Shown here piece after piece: positions 1 to 7,646 of a stretch of DNA of 20,086 bases. The translations under genes were made by a program, and so were the position numbers. The stretch spans positions 1 through 20,086 of the forward strand of contig JAHLFV010000061.1 in assembly GCA_018883625.1 (NCBI GenBank). Reading direction: 5' to 3'. The notes under the pieces were generated by a model that worked only from the letters and a program-made list of their open reading frames with translations, was not told the DNA's origin and ran no database searches. This stretch comes from Candidatus Treponema excrementipullorum (GTDB taxonomy: Bacteria > Spirochaetota > Spirochaetia > Treponematales > Treponemataceae). Position 1 is the stretch's first letter. The number at the start of each line of letters is the position of its first letter.

Positions 1-326
1 ATACAATGCCCATGGAAAAGTACGTTATCGGCCAACAACAAATGTTTTGTTGCCAAGTCCCCTACAACAGCAGCTGTTTCAAAAAGTTGGATACCTTCCG
101 GGGCTGTAACATTACCTTCCACGATACCACCGATAATGGCAGATTTAGCCGTAACGTTACCTTTTATGCGAGCTTTTTCACCTACAATAATTTTTCCTGA
201 AGTCTCTATATTACCGTTTATATCTCCGTGAACAGTTACAAAACCGGTAAATTTTATATCACCAGTTATGGCAGAACCGATTCCAATGAGAGAATTTATA
301 GAAACATCGTCCTTGTTAAAAGCCAT
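1..326 (-). CDS. Bactofilin (polymer-forming cytoskeletal protein), 3' end cut by window edge
   Basis: Reading the minus strand from an ATG at 326 gives an uninterrupted frame of 108 codons to the left edge, so the C-terminus lies outside the window. The protein begins MAFNKDDVSINSLIGIGSAI and continues with the repeating hydrophobic/glycine pattern of the bactofilin beta-helix, for example GDINGNIETSGKIIVGEKA and GGIVEGNVTAPEGIQLFE. Bactofilins polymerise without nucleotide at the inner face of the membrane and position cell-wall enzymes. A GGGAG ribosome site sits 5 bases before the ATG. The gene follows the M23 peptidase by about 50 bases on the same strand. A bactofilin next to an M23 peptidase is a recurrent arrangement linked to cell shape in spirochaetes and other bacteria, so the two probably act together. 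Family assignment is by recognised sequence pattern; the exact paralogue is not known. Confidence 0.9.
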   Translation of the reverse strand, partial: MAFNKDDVSINSLIGIGSAITGDIKFTGFVTVHGDINGNIETSGKIIVGEKARIKGNVTAKSAIIGGIVEGNVTAPEGIQLFETAAVVGDLATKHLLLADNVLFHGHC

Positions 327-331
327 AAGCA

Positions 332-368
332 CTCCCGGAGAAAAATGTCCCCGGAACAAACTCCGGGG
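332..368 (-). promoter_or_regulatory. Hairpin and competing pairing ahead of the bactofilin ribosome site
   Basis: On the minus strand, arm A (CCCCGGA, 362-368) pairs perfectly over 7 bp with arm B (TCCGGGG, 349-355) across a 6-base loop. It is followed by ACATTTTTC, a weak terminator-like tail. The bactofilin ribosome site lies in CTCCGGGAG (332-340). Seven of its bases (CTCCGGG) can pair with CCCGGAG of arm A, so arms B and C compete for the same strand. This could tune bactofilin output relative to the peptidase. The complementarity is visible; the regulatory role is inference. Confidence 0.45.
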
Positions 369-377
369 CTAAGAGGT

Positions 378-1397
378 CTATTTTTGCTTAACGTTGATGT
401 ACTTTGCGGGATCTACAACGTCAGAACCGATATGTACTTCGTAGTGAAGGTGGGGGCCGGTTGTAATACCCGTATTTCCGATGGTTCCGATTACATCACC
501 TTGAGAAACAAACTGTCCTTTCTTTACTCTGACAGAATTCATGTGTGCATAACGGGTGTATATACCGTGTTTGTGTTTAATAATGACATAATTACCGAAA
601 CCGCTGTCATAAGCTATGGTAACGACCTGACCGTTGGCTGTTGCTACGATTGGGTCTCCGATTCGGTAAGTGGAAAAATCCAATCCCTTGTGAATATACC
701 ATTGTCCTGTTATAGGATGTATATTTTGGCCGAATTCCATAGAAATATGACCTAGTCCGTTTTTTATGGGCCATATGCTGGGGATATCGGAAAAGAGAGT
801 TCCCTGAGATTCCAATAGTTTACCGATCTGCTCTACCGGCTGAATAGCTCCCTCCAGATAGGAAGTCAACTGTTGTATGTCTGCTGCTTCTTTTGCGGTA
901 CCGGTTGCCAAGTCATTGGAGCTGAAAAGGGATGATAAATCGCTGCTTTGGGTGGAAACTGAATCTGTGTCGGAAGACTGGTTAATACCCAATAGTGACA
1001 ACGAATGAGATAAGGAAGCCTGAAATCTTTTTGCAGTTTGCAACAAATTGGTATTCTGATCTCGCAATTCATCAAGACTAGCTAAGTTCTTTTGATTTTC
1101 TGCCTGTAACCGGGTAATTTCGTGATTAGCACCCAAAACCTGTCTGTTAAAATAAAAGAATGTAGACGCAATACCGATAACCAGTATAAACCCGAAAACC
1201 ATGGAAAAGACGTTGGTACGGAAACTAATAGGCTTGGACTGTGAATGGGGTACGATCATGATCGTCAGTTTTCTGTCAAAAACTTTGAATATATTTGCTA
1301 TAAAATGAAATACCCCTCGGAAGATTTTTTTGAAAAATCTCCCTACAGAGAAAACAACACTCCGTTCAAATTTCTTATATTGTCTAGTCCGAGCCAA
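378..1397 (-). CDS. Membrane-anchored M23 family metallopeptidase (LytM-type murein endopeptidase)
   Basis: A 339-residue protein that starts at a TTG, supported by a GGAG ribosome site 7 bases upstream and by an excellent promoter just before it. A basic, aromatic N-terminus of about 60 residues precedes one membrane segment (about 62-84). A coiled-coil stretch (about 90-125) and a Ser/Asp-rich linker follow. The M23 domain fills the C-terminal third: HKGLD gives zinc ligands H236 and D240, YAH places H285, and HLH at 316-318 supplies the catalytic and zinc histidines, so it looks active. M23 enzymes cut peptide cross-links in peptidoglycan, here presumably in the periplasm. The downstream bactofilin is probably its cytoskeletal partner, as in other bactofilin-M23 pairs. 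The long cytoplasmic N-terminus could be the contact site; that is inference. Confidence 0.92.
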   Translation of the reverse strand: MARTRQYKKFERSVVFSVGRFFKKIFRGVFHFIANIFKVFDRKLTIMIVPHSQSKPISFRTNVFSMVFGFILVIGIASTFFYFNRQVLGANHEITRLQAENQKNLASLDELRDQNTNLLQTAKRFQASLSHSLSLLGINQSSDTDSVSTQSSDLSSLFSSNDLATGTAKEAADIQQLTSYLEGAIQPVEQIGKLLESQGTLFSDIPSIWPIKNGLGHISMEFGQNIHPITGQWYIHKGLDFSTYRIGDPIVATANGQVVTIAYDSGFGNYVIIKHKHGIYTRYAHMNSVRVKKGQFVSQGDVIGTIGNTGITTGPHLHYEVHIGSDVVDPAKYINVKQK

Positions 1398-1424
1398 TTT
1401 ACGTCTCCAAAATAAATACTCTTT

Positions 1425-1453
1425 ATTGTATCACAGCGTTTTAGGACTGTCAA
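1425..1453 (-). promoter_or_regulatory. Sigma-70-type promoter for the M23-bactofilin unit
   Basis: On the minus strand TTGACA (1448-1453) is followed after exactly 17 bases by TACAAT (1425-1430). This predicts a transcript start near 1418, about 20 bases before the TTG start codon of the M23 gene. The -35 box is a perfect consensus match and the -10 box matches five of six positions. Confidence 0.8.
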
Positions 1454-1577
1454 ATGGCCTCAAAGGTTGCGACACAAGAATACTCTTTTTCTATTATCGG
1501 CATTTTCTTGAAAACCAGTATATTAAATGTCAATGGGAAGTAGTATGTGGAAAAGAAAATCATAATTTTTTTTTACC

Positions 1578-1606
1578 TTGACGGCTTATAATTCCTGTGT
1601 TATCCT
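1578..1606 (+). promoter_or_regulatory. Candidate promoter for the tatD operon
   Basis: TTGACG (1578-1583) and TATCCT (1601-1606) are separated by 17 bases on the plus strand and predict a start near 1613, just before two hairpins. The -10 box is only a moderate match. This is the best candidate in the 315-base gap between the M23 and tatD genes (1398-1712). That gap otherwise holds the divergent M23 promoter and the two hairpins; I see no gene in it. Confidence 0.4.
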
Positions 1607-1619
1607 TAAAGAAGGTGGG

Positions 1620-1655
1620 ATTGTTCCCTGTAACTTTTTAGGAACAATTATTTTT
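1620..1655 (+). terminator. Leader hairpin 1, terminator-like
   Basis: ATTGTTCC (1620-1627) and GGAACAAT (1641-1648) form a perfect 8-bp stem with a 13-base loop, followed at once by TATTTTT on the plus strand. It lies downstream of the candidate promoter and upstream of tatD, so it would act as a leader attenuator or end a short RNA. On the minus strand no T-run follows, so any terminator function is plus-directed. Confidence 0.5.
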
Positions 1656-1663
1656 CTCTATGC

Positions 1664-1697
1664 AAGAGTACTTTCAGTACTCTTTATTTATTTTTTC
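1664..1697 (+). terminator. Leader hairpin 2, terminator-like
   Basis: AAGAGTACT (1664-1672) and AGTACTCTT (1676-1684) form a perfect 9-bp stem closed by the triloop TTC. The tail TATTTATTTTTTCG follows. The hairpin ends only about 15 bases before the tatD ribosome site. Standing directly behind hairpin 1, it makes a tandem terminator-like leader. The stem is AT-rich, so strength is uncertain. Confidence 0.5.
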
Positions 1698-1712
1698 GTT
1701 TGGAAGAAAGCC

Positions 1713-2492
1713 ATGCAGTTTTTTGATACTCATGCCCACATCGGGCTTATTTACGATGACCCTATTGAACAATTACGCGTTGTGCAGGAAGCTAAACAGG
1801 CACAAGTTACCCGTATAGTAAGTATTTGTAACAGTCTTCATGATTTTACAAAAGTATATGATACGTTGAAAACAGTACCGGGAGTTTATCATGCGGTGGG
1901 GGTCGCTCCTTCAGAAGTGAATTCTCCCACAAAAGACTGGATACGAACAATAGAAACTTCTCTGAAACTTCCCAATGTGGTGGCGTTGGGAGAGACTGGG
2001 TTGGATTATTTCAGAAAGTTTGGGGATAAACGTTCTCAGATCGAATTGTTTATTACCCAGTTAGAATTGGCTCACAAAATGAATGTCCCAGTAATTATCC
2101 ATAACAGAGATGCTGGAAACGATGTGTTGGGTATTTTATCTGAACGTTGCCCAGAAGCCGGTGCTGTGTTGCATTGTTATTCAGAAGACGCAGACTATGC
2201 AAAGAAGGCTTTAGACACAGGTATTAATGTATATTTTTCTTTTGCAGGAAATTTAACGTATCGTAATGCCCGAAATCTTCATGCTACCGCATTGAATATT
2301 CCTCTTGATAGAATTTTGATAGAATCAGAGTCTCCTTTTATGGTACCGGCAAAGTATCGGGGAAAGAGAAATAAGCCTTCCTATACTCCTTCAACGGCTT
2401 TTTTCCTTGCAGAATTACTTGATATGGACATAGAAGATCTCAGTGCCCAGTTATGGAAAAACAGTTGCCGATTTTTCCGGTTACCGGAGTAA
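1713..2492 (+). CDS. tatD: TatD family metal-dependent hydrolase (DNase-like)
   Basis: The ATG at 1713 gives a 259-residue protein, the usual TatD length. It has a GGAAG ribosome site 6 bases upstream and starts MQFFDTHAHIG with the metal-binding HxH at H7/H9. An in-frame extension upstream to 1578 runs through the leader hairpins and is rejected. Further TatD landmarks are E94 in GETGLDYF, H130 in IIHNRD and H154 in LHCYSE. The last conserved acidic position, normally Asp in an ETD[AS]P motif, is Glu206 here (ESESP). TatD proteins are TIM-barrel, two-metal hydrolases with reported 3'-5' exonuclease activity and roles in DNA repair or quality control. This is the first gene of an eight-gene plus-strand run, with dus starting 12 bases after its stop. 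The family is secure; whether Glu206 changes activity is unknown. Confidence 0.9.
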   Translation: MQFFDTHAHIGLIYDDPIEQLRVVQEAKQAQVTRIVSICNSLHDFTKVYDTLKTVPGVYHAVGVAPSEVNSPTKDWIRTIETSLKLPNVVALGETGLDYFRKFGDKRSQIELFITQLELAHKMNVPVIIHNRDAGNDVLGILSERCPEAGAVLHCYSEDADYAKKALDTGINVYFSFAGNLTYRNARNLHATALNIPLDRILIESESPFMVPAKYRGKRNKPSYTPSTAFFLAELLDMDIEDLSAQLWKNSCRFFRLPE

Positions 2493-2504
2493 CGGTCTAA
2501 AAGC

Positions 2505-3584
2505 ATGGGTAATTTGTTTCATGAAGTATCTATCGGGTCTGTAAAAATTCCCGGTAATCTCTTTTTGGCTCCTGTTGCAGGATACTCAGATAGGGCTTTT
2601 CGTTCTGTGTGTTACCGTGGTGGTGCAAATTTTGCGTACACGGAAATGGTGTCTGCAGAGGCTTTGACTCGTGGTTCCGATAAAACTAGGTTGATCATGT
2701 TGCGTGCTCCCAGAGAAAAACAGTATGCAATTCAACTCTTTGGTGGCACTCCAGAAGTTATAGGTAAAGCCGTGGAAATGGTTTTAAGCCAAAAAAGCCA
2801 TGATTTGTTGCCGGAAGTCATTGATATAAACGGAGGATGTCCCGTTCCTAAAATCACTAAAACTGGCGCGGGATCTGTATTGACCAAGGAGCCGGAACGA
2901 CTTTTTCGGATCGTTTCTGCTGCTGTCAAAGCATCAAAAACCATGTGGGACAATTGCGGCGTGGGTGGAGATGCTCCTGTACCCATAACCATCAAGATCC
3001 GTTCCGGTTGGGATGCTCAAACTATTACATGGAAGGAAGCTGCAGAAGCCGCTTTGGCTGCCGGAGTTGCTGCTATTACTTTGCATGGCAGAACTCGGGC
3101 TCAAGGGTATGAGGGAAAAGCTGACTGGGGAATTTTAAAAGACTTGGTAATGCTGGTAAAAGGAAAAACTGCCGGAAAAGTACCGGTTTTTGGTAGTGGT
3201 GATGTTTTTTCTCCAGAAGATGCCAAGAAAATGTTGGAACAAACAGCCTGCGACGGTGTTATGTTTGCCCGGGGGGCTATGGGAAATCCCTTTATTTTTT
3301 CTGAAACGAGGCAACTGTTGGAGACAGGAGCATATGAAGAGCCTGATCCTGTAATACGAATTGCTGCCGGTATGGAGGAACTTTCTTGTCTTATTCAGGA
3401 TGTAGGGGAGGAGTCTGCCTGTAAGCAAATGAGAAAACGTTTTTGCGCCTACTCAAAAGGTATTCCCGGTGGGTCAGAATTGCGAACCCTTATCGTAAAT
3501 GCCTGTACGAAGGATGACTATAGTGCTTTATTTCAAAAAGTAGGATTACTTGCTCTTGATAAAGATACAAAAGAGACTGTATGA
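2505..3584 (+). CDS. dus: tRNA dihydrouridine synthase (Dus, NifR3/DusB-like)
   Basis: A 359-residue FMN enzyme that reduces uridine to dihydrouridine in the D-loop of tRNA, using NAD(P)H. Motifs appear in family order: APVAGYSD near residue 22 (FMN site), AIQLFGG, DINGGCP with the likely catalytic Cys112, TIKIRSGWD, TLHGRTRAQGYEGKADW (tRNA/FMN contacts), GSGDVFSPEDA, and GVMFARGAMGNPFIF for phosphate binding. Length is slightly above the usual 320-340. The extra residues sit around 145-155 (a Gly-rich CGVGGDAP insertion) and at the C-terminus. No strong ribosome site precedes the ATG, so it may rely on coupling from tatD, which ends 12 bases before. The next gene overlaps its stop by 4 bases. 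The subfamily cannot be fixed by eye. Confidence 0.93.
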   Translation: MGNLFHEVSIGSVKIPGNLFLAPVAGYSDRAFRSVCYRGGANFAYTEMVSAEALTRGSDKTRLIMLRAPREKQYAIQLFGGTPEVIGKAVEMVLSQKSHDLLPEVIDINGGCPVPKITKTGAGSVLTKEPERLFRIVSAAVKASKTMWDNCGVGGDAPVPITIKIRSGWDAQTITWKEAAEAALAAGVAAITLHGRTRAQGYEGKADWGILKDLVMLVKGKTAGKVPVFGSGDVFSPEDAKKMLEQTACDGVMFARGAMGNPFIFSETRQLLETGAYEEPDPVIRIAAGMEELSCLIQDVGEESACKQMRKRFCAYSKGIPGGSELRTLIVNACTKDDYSALFQKVGLLALDKDTKETV

Positions 3585-5164
3585 TGGGGAGCATGGGTAT
3601 CTTTAAATCTTTTATTTCCTTCTTTGAATCACTTTTTCACCACTCGGCGGCAGATAGCAAAGTTCGCAATGAGTTAAAAAAAATTGAAAACGAAGTAAGA
3701 TTACATAGTCCAGTAATATATAGAAATAGATCTTTGGTGGCAAATGTTGCGGAAACCTTTGTTCTTTTGATCACCCATGTAAAACGCATTGAAGAAATTC
3801 TATCCAGTACCATAAAATCAAATGATGCAAAAAAAGCAGGATTTTATGTATCAAAGTTATTAATGACTAATTTTGACCCGGAAATGAGAGAGCTCTATGA
3901 TGAGTTATATTTTGATGTACGGAAAGAAGCTGTAAAAGCTTCGAAGATTCGGGAGCGGGAATTTCAAAAACAAGAAAAACAGTTGAGTCAGTTTTTGCAG
4001 GGATTGAACAGTCCTGAATTCGAACAGATTAATGTGGTGGTGGCAAAGCTGTATCAACTCTGTGATGTATGTCGATTTAATTATTTGGATGCTGTTAAGC
4101 TGTTTGTCCCTTCTTTTACGGTGGGGGCTTCTTTAGAGAATATGGAAATCAATAATGTTCCCATAGAGAATTTTGAATCCATTTTGATGGATTTATACTA
4201 TCTAATTCATGATTTTCAATTGACCAGCAGTATGGCAAAGGCAGTGATTGCTCTTGCAGTGCTTCATTCAGGAGTAGATTCTGTTGATCAAGATGAAATT
4301 TTAGAGCACTTAAAAAAAATTTCGTATATTTTTCGTCATGTATTGGAACCTGATGTCATTAAATACCTGTTGTTGCTTATAAAAAAAGATCCTACTTTTA
4401 TTCCCCGAGGGGGAAGTTATAAAGCTTCTGTACTAAATGATTTTATAGAGCAGACGAAAAAACAGTATGAAGCAGATACAAAGAGAATTCAACTGGAACT
4501 TCAGGATGAATTTTTGTCCTCAGAAATAATAAATTTGTTTGGCAACCAGAATCTGGAAGTTTTAGATGGCTACAACATGGATTATAATATTATGATCCAA
4601 GGGAGCGGGTCAGAAGCGTTTACTTGGGTAACTCCCATACAGATTTTGAAGACTTTTTTGACGAGGTTTTTTGATGATAAAATTAAAGCTGTCTTAAATG
4701 ACATCGTGATAGAAGGTTTTTTCTGTAATCCAGAGTATAAGAGTAATTTTTCTAAGTTCGTTTTTTCTGTTACAGAGTCTTTAGATCATATAAAGGCTTT
4801 TGAACAAACCTTTGCTCGGAACGGAGTTAATGATATTGTGTTACTAAGAAGTTATTTTTCCGACAGTTTTTCGAATCCGGAATTTGCAACAAAATTATCT
4901 GTAGCGGTTAAGCAAATTAATGAAACGGCAAAAGACCTTGTTGTGGAAGAATCTTCAAATATCAGAAATCTTTTTGGATATTTAAAAGATCTGTTTGAAG
5001 ATGCAAAACTTATCAGTCCTAGCAATATAACAAATATAAAAATATTGTTGGCATCATCTCGGAATAAGGAATATGCTACGCAATTAGAAAATCAACTGGT
5101 GTATTGGGAGCATTTTATTTCTCTTATGGGCAACTATATTGTTTTTAGCGAAACAAGAACGTAA
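3581..5164 (+). CDS. Conserved-looking protein of unknown function, 527 aa
   Basis: I do not recognise a domain with confidence. It may belong to a spirochaete-restricted DUF family (possibly DUF5312, from memory and unverified). The frame opens at 3581, overlapping the dus stop by 4 bases (ATGA). Nearby in-frame ATGs at 3584 and 3593 are alternative starts. There is no signal peptide and no clear membrane span. The N-terminus (MGIFKSFISFFESLF) is amphipathic and could lie on a membrane. Residues about 25-155 are strongly helical and charged, including a KIREREFQKQEKQ stretch likely to be coiled coil. The rest alternates helical hydrophobic and acidic segments with no cysteine or histidine motif suggesting catalysis. 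It is translationally coupled to dus and followed after 14 bases by a diguanylate cyclase. A cytoplasmic scaffold or signalling partner is possible but not shown. Confidence 0.75.
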   Translation: MMGSMGIFKSFISFFESLFHHSAADSKVRNELKKIENEVRLHSPVIYRNRSLVANVAETFVLLITHVKRIEEILSSTIKSNDAKKAGFYVSKLLMTNFDPEMRELYDELYFDVRKEAVKASKIREREFQKQEKQLSQFLQGLNSPEFEQINVVVAKLYQLCDVCRFNYLDAVKLFVPSFTVGASLENMEINNVPIENFESILMDLYYLIHDFQLTSSMAKAVIALAVLHSGVDSVDQDEILEHLKKISYIFRHVLEPDVIKYLLLLIKKDPTFIPRGGSYKASVLNDFIEQTKKQYEADTKRIQLELQDEFLSSEIINLFGNQNLEVLDGYNMDYNIMIQGSGSEAFTWVTPIQILKTFLTRFFDDKIKAVLNDIVIEGFFCNPEYKSNFSKFVFSVTESLDHIKAFEQTFARNGVNDIVLLRSYFSDSFSNPEFATKLSVAVKQINETAKDLVVEESSNIRNLFGYLKDLFEDAKLISPSNITNIKILLASSRNKEYATQLENQLVYWEHFISLMGNYIVFSETRT

Positions 5165-5178
5165 AAGGGTATATTCCT

Positions 5179-6303
5179 ATGAAAAAAGAACTAACAATAA
5201 GTGAAGAAGAGTATAAAGATCTTATACTGCACTATGAAAGACAGATATTCAATTTGAGACAACTGTTGGAGTTGGCAAAATCTTTTTCTTCCGTTTTGGA
5301 ATATACAACCTTGGTGGAGTCTCTGTTGTATATTTGTTTAACGCAGATGCATGTTGTCAGTGCCGGAATTTTTCGCTTGGAAAAAGGTGGTAGCATGTCT
5401 ATGGTTTTTTCCTTGGAAAATAATTTTGTAGGTTTTGATTTAAAGCCCAATAAAGCTTACCAGTTTTATTTTGATGATCCTATTTTGCAGTGTCTGTATA
5501 AAGATTGTCGTCCTTTTAGAATTGAAGAATTGATTCGTCGCGTAAAGGTGTCTGAGGGACTTGATCTTATGAAGTCTTTAGGGGTATCTGTGGTGGTTCC
5601 CGTTGCCTATCAAAGGAAAATCGGTGGGCTTTTGGTACTGGGTGAACGGTTGGATGAAACGGAAGATGCTTTTTCTGTTGAAGATTTGCAACAATTGTCT
5701 GATATTTCCATCCTTGCAGGAATTTGTATCAACAACACTGATTTGATAAACCAAGCTTCTACCGATACGCTAACTGGATTGAAGCAACGCCACTTTTTTT
5801 ATAGCTTACTGGAGCTGAAGTTGTCTCATCCGGCAGAAACCGATGAGTTTATCGCTGTTATGATGATTGATATTGATTTTTTTAAGCGTTTTAACGATGT
5901 GTATGGCCATGCCTGCGGTGATTTTGTGTTACAACGGATTGCATATTTGATTAAAGCCGGGATTAGAGAAGGAGATTTAGCGGCACGGTACGGTGGTGAA
6001 GAGTTTGTGGTGATGCTTACCAACGTGGATGAAGAAAACGTACATAAGATAGCAGAAAGAATACGGGATATGGTAGAAAAAGATGACATTGTTTATGATG
6101 GCTTGCACATGCAATGTACGATTTCCATAGGATATACTGTTCTTAATTTGAATGCGATAAAGACTTCTCGTTATTCTGCCAGTCCTGCTGCTTTGGTAGA
6201 TAAAGCTGATAAAGCTATGTACGAGTCAAAGCGTAACGGCCGTAACAGAGTGACCGGCTCCTTGTTTAGAAGAGAAACAGGTAAAAAATTGGAGACTACA
6301 TGA
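5179..6303 (+). CDS. GAF-GGDEF diguanylate cyclase
   Basis: A 374-residue cytoplasmic protein. A short N-terminal helical segment (about 1-35, possible coiled coil) leads into a GAF-like sensory domain (about 36-195). The GGDEF domain (about 200-365) opens with STDTLTGLKQRHFF, carries the metal-binding stretch IDIDFFKRFNDVYGHACGD, and has an intact GGEEF signature at 272-276. This domain joins two GTP to make c-di-GMP. The product-inhibition site RxxD is also present (REGD, 263-266), exactly five residues before GGEEF, so the enzyme should be active and feedback-inhibited. No EAL or HD-GYP domain is attached. The ligand of the GAF domain is unknown. It sits in the tatD-pheS operon, 14 bases after the unknown 527-aa gene, and its TGA overlaps the rhomboid start by 4 bases (ATGA), implying coupled translation. 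Confidence 0.93.
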   Translation: MKKELTISEEEYKDLILHYERQIFNLRQLLELAKSFSSVLEYTTLVESLLYICLTQMHVVSAGIFRLEKGGSMSMVFSLENNFVGFDLKPNKAYQFYFDDPILQCLYKDCRPFRIEELIRRVKVSEGLDLMKSLGVSVVVPVAYQRKIGGLLVLGERLDETEDAFSVEDLQQLSDISILAGICINNTDLINQASTDTLTGLKQRHFFYSLLELKLSHPAETDEFIAVMMIDIDFFKRFNDVYGHACGDFVLQRIAYLIKAGIREGDLAARYGGEEFVVMLTNVDEENVHKIAERIRDMVEKDDIVYDGLHMQCTISIGYTVLNLNAIKTSRYSASPAALVDKADKAMYESKRNGRNRVTGSLFRRETGKKLETT

Positions 6304-6941
6304 ACCTTTTTAAGAAAATCAGGAGACCTTTTAAATACAGTTATTTTAATGCTGCTTTTTTGATTATCGGTATCAATATCGCTGTATTTTTATTGCTGAA
6401 AATGATTCCCCGATTGGCTGTATATTTATCTCTTAACGTTATCTTTCTCCGTGAGGGACACATGTACTGGCAGTTTTTGACTTATATGTTCGTTCACGGA
6501 AATTTTTCTCATTTGTTTTTTAATATGTTAGGTATCTTCTTCTTTGGTATAGCAGTTGAGCGGGCTATCGGTTCCAAAGAATTTTTACTGCTATATTTTA
6601 TTACCGGAATTATGGGCGGAATCATCTCATATTTTGTCTATCTGCTATCAGGTGGATACATGTACTTTTTAATGGGTGCCTCCGGTGCTTTATACGGACT
6701 TTTATTTGCTTTTGCAGTAATTTTTCCACGAAATAATATTTATTTTTGGGGAATAATTCCTATCCCTGCCCCTATTCTTGTAGCCATTTATGTTGGGATC
6801 GAAATTTCAAGTCAGTTGTTGAGTTTCAGAGATGGAGTCGCCCATTTGACTCATTTGGTTTGTTTTGCCGTAGCTTGGATTTATTTTGTTGTGAGAATGG
6901 GTATAAATCCTTGGAAAGTTTGGAAAGATGCTTATCGGTAA
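6300..6941 (+). CDS. Rhomboid family intramembrane serine protease
   Basis: A 213-residue polytopic membrane protein with about six membrane helices, the size of a minimal bacterial rhomboid. It has the full active-site set: HLFFNMLG gives H71 and N75 (the oxyanion-side HxxxN), MGASGALYG gives nucleophile Ser128, and VAHLTHLVCF gives His182 as catalytic partner. H185 follows where many rhomboids have the small residues of AHxxG. Rhomboids cut membrane proteins within or near their transmembrane helices. The ATG overlaps the stop of the diguanylate cyclase gene by 4 bases, and the following exported-protein gene overlaps its 3' end by 14 bases. Its substrate is not known; the membrane-targeted neighbours are only candidates. 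Confidence 0.93.
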   Translation: MNLFKKIRRPFKYSYFNAAFLIIGINIAVFLLLKMIPRLAVYLSLNVIFLREGHMYWQFLTYMFVHGNFSHLFFNMLGIFFFGIAVERAIGSKEFLLLYFITGIMGGIISYFVYLLSGGYMYFLMGASGALYGLLFAFAVIFPRNNIYFWGIIPIPAPILVAIYVGIEISSQLLSFRDGVAHLTHLVCFAVAWIYFVVRMGINPWKVWKDAYR

Positions 6942-7626
6942 ATTTTCTGTTAAAAAATATCTGTCGGTTTTAATTTTTTCTGTTCTGTTTTCTGCCAGTC
7001 TTACCTCTGTGGCACCTGTAGATCAGGTGATTCGGTTTTCTTTGTGGACACCCTTAGAGTCTTATCCCGGTTCCGGTGAAGAATTTGACCCCAAGGCTCC
7101 CTTTGCCTATCCTATTCAGCGTTTAAAAGAAGTTGTTCCCTTCTTTATAGAGGGGATGGTGTGCGGATGGCGTTTTACCTATACACCTTCCGATAAAATG
7201 CGTAATGTTGAGGAATATTTTGAATTTGAACCCCTACGGGAATATCCCAATATGGAATCTTCCATAAAGTATTTAGAGCCTTGGGTGGAAGGTAATCGCT
7301 TAAATTGCTGGATCGAATTTTATTGCCCCCCTTATCTGACTGCGTGGCGGGAGCAATGGAACAGATCCCAATACAAAAAAATATCCGGTCGTGGTTACGG
7401 TTCACTGATGAAAGGTTTTGACGGAATTTACGAAGGTGCCTCAGAAGCCCTGAAGGAAGCGGTAAGAGCATACGGTAGAACTGTTGTAAAAAACAAACCT
7501 CAGGAAATTTCTGGAGAAGTTTTGCTGACAGGGCTGCCTTCTATCGGTTTAAAAGCCGGCAGATACGTTGTTGACCTTGATTTTTTTCTTAATGTGAGTA
7601 GAATAAGAGACTACAGTGCATACTGA
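6928..7626 (+). CDS. Exported protein of unknown function, 232 aa
   Basis: I do not recognise the family. The N-terminus is a plausible Sec signal: basic MLIGKFSVKKY, a hydrophobic core (LSVLIFSVLFSASL), then possible cleavage around TSVA-P near residue 29. The mature part is rich in Trp, Tyr, Phe and Pro, and has no lipobox cysteine at the cleavage region, so a soluble periplasmic or outer-membrane-associated protein is likelier than a lipoprotein. Two cysteines (CGWRF and NCWIEFYCPP regions) could form a disulphide with a third nearby. The start overlaps the rhomboid gene by 14 bases in another frame; the upstream GGAAAG repeats may serve as ribosome sites. The next gene, also exported, starts 20 bases after its stop, so the two may function together in the envelope. 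Confidence 0.75.
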   Translation: MLIGKFSVKKYLSVLIFSVLFSASLTSVAPVDQVIRFSLWTPLESYPGSGEEFDPKAPFAYPIQRLKEVVPFFIEGMVCGWRFTYTPSDKMRNVEEYFEFEPLREYPNMESSIKYLEPWVEGNRLNCWIEFYCPPYLTAWREQWNRSQYKKISGRGYGSLMKGFDGIYEGASEALKEAVRAYGRTVVKNKPQEISGEVLLTGLPSIGLKAGRYVVDLDFFLNVSRIRDYSAY

Positions 7627-7646
7627 ATCGGTGTTAAGGAGCGTTT

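Noticed and set aside
228..755. Plus-strand open frame of 175 codons
   Set aside because: It lies opposite the bactofilin and M23 genes, whose minus-strand products are clearly recognisable.
1578..1592. TTGACG followed closely by TATAAT as a promoter
   Set aside because: The two boxes are only about 5 bases apart, far from the 16-18 needed. The 17-base pairing with TATCCT was kept instead, at low confidence.
1578..1712. In-frame extension of tatD upstream to 1578
   Set aside because: It runs through both leader hairpins and adds 45 hydrophobic residues not found in TatD proteins. The ATG at 1713 has a ribosome site and starts directly on the family motif.
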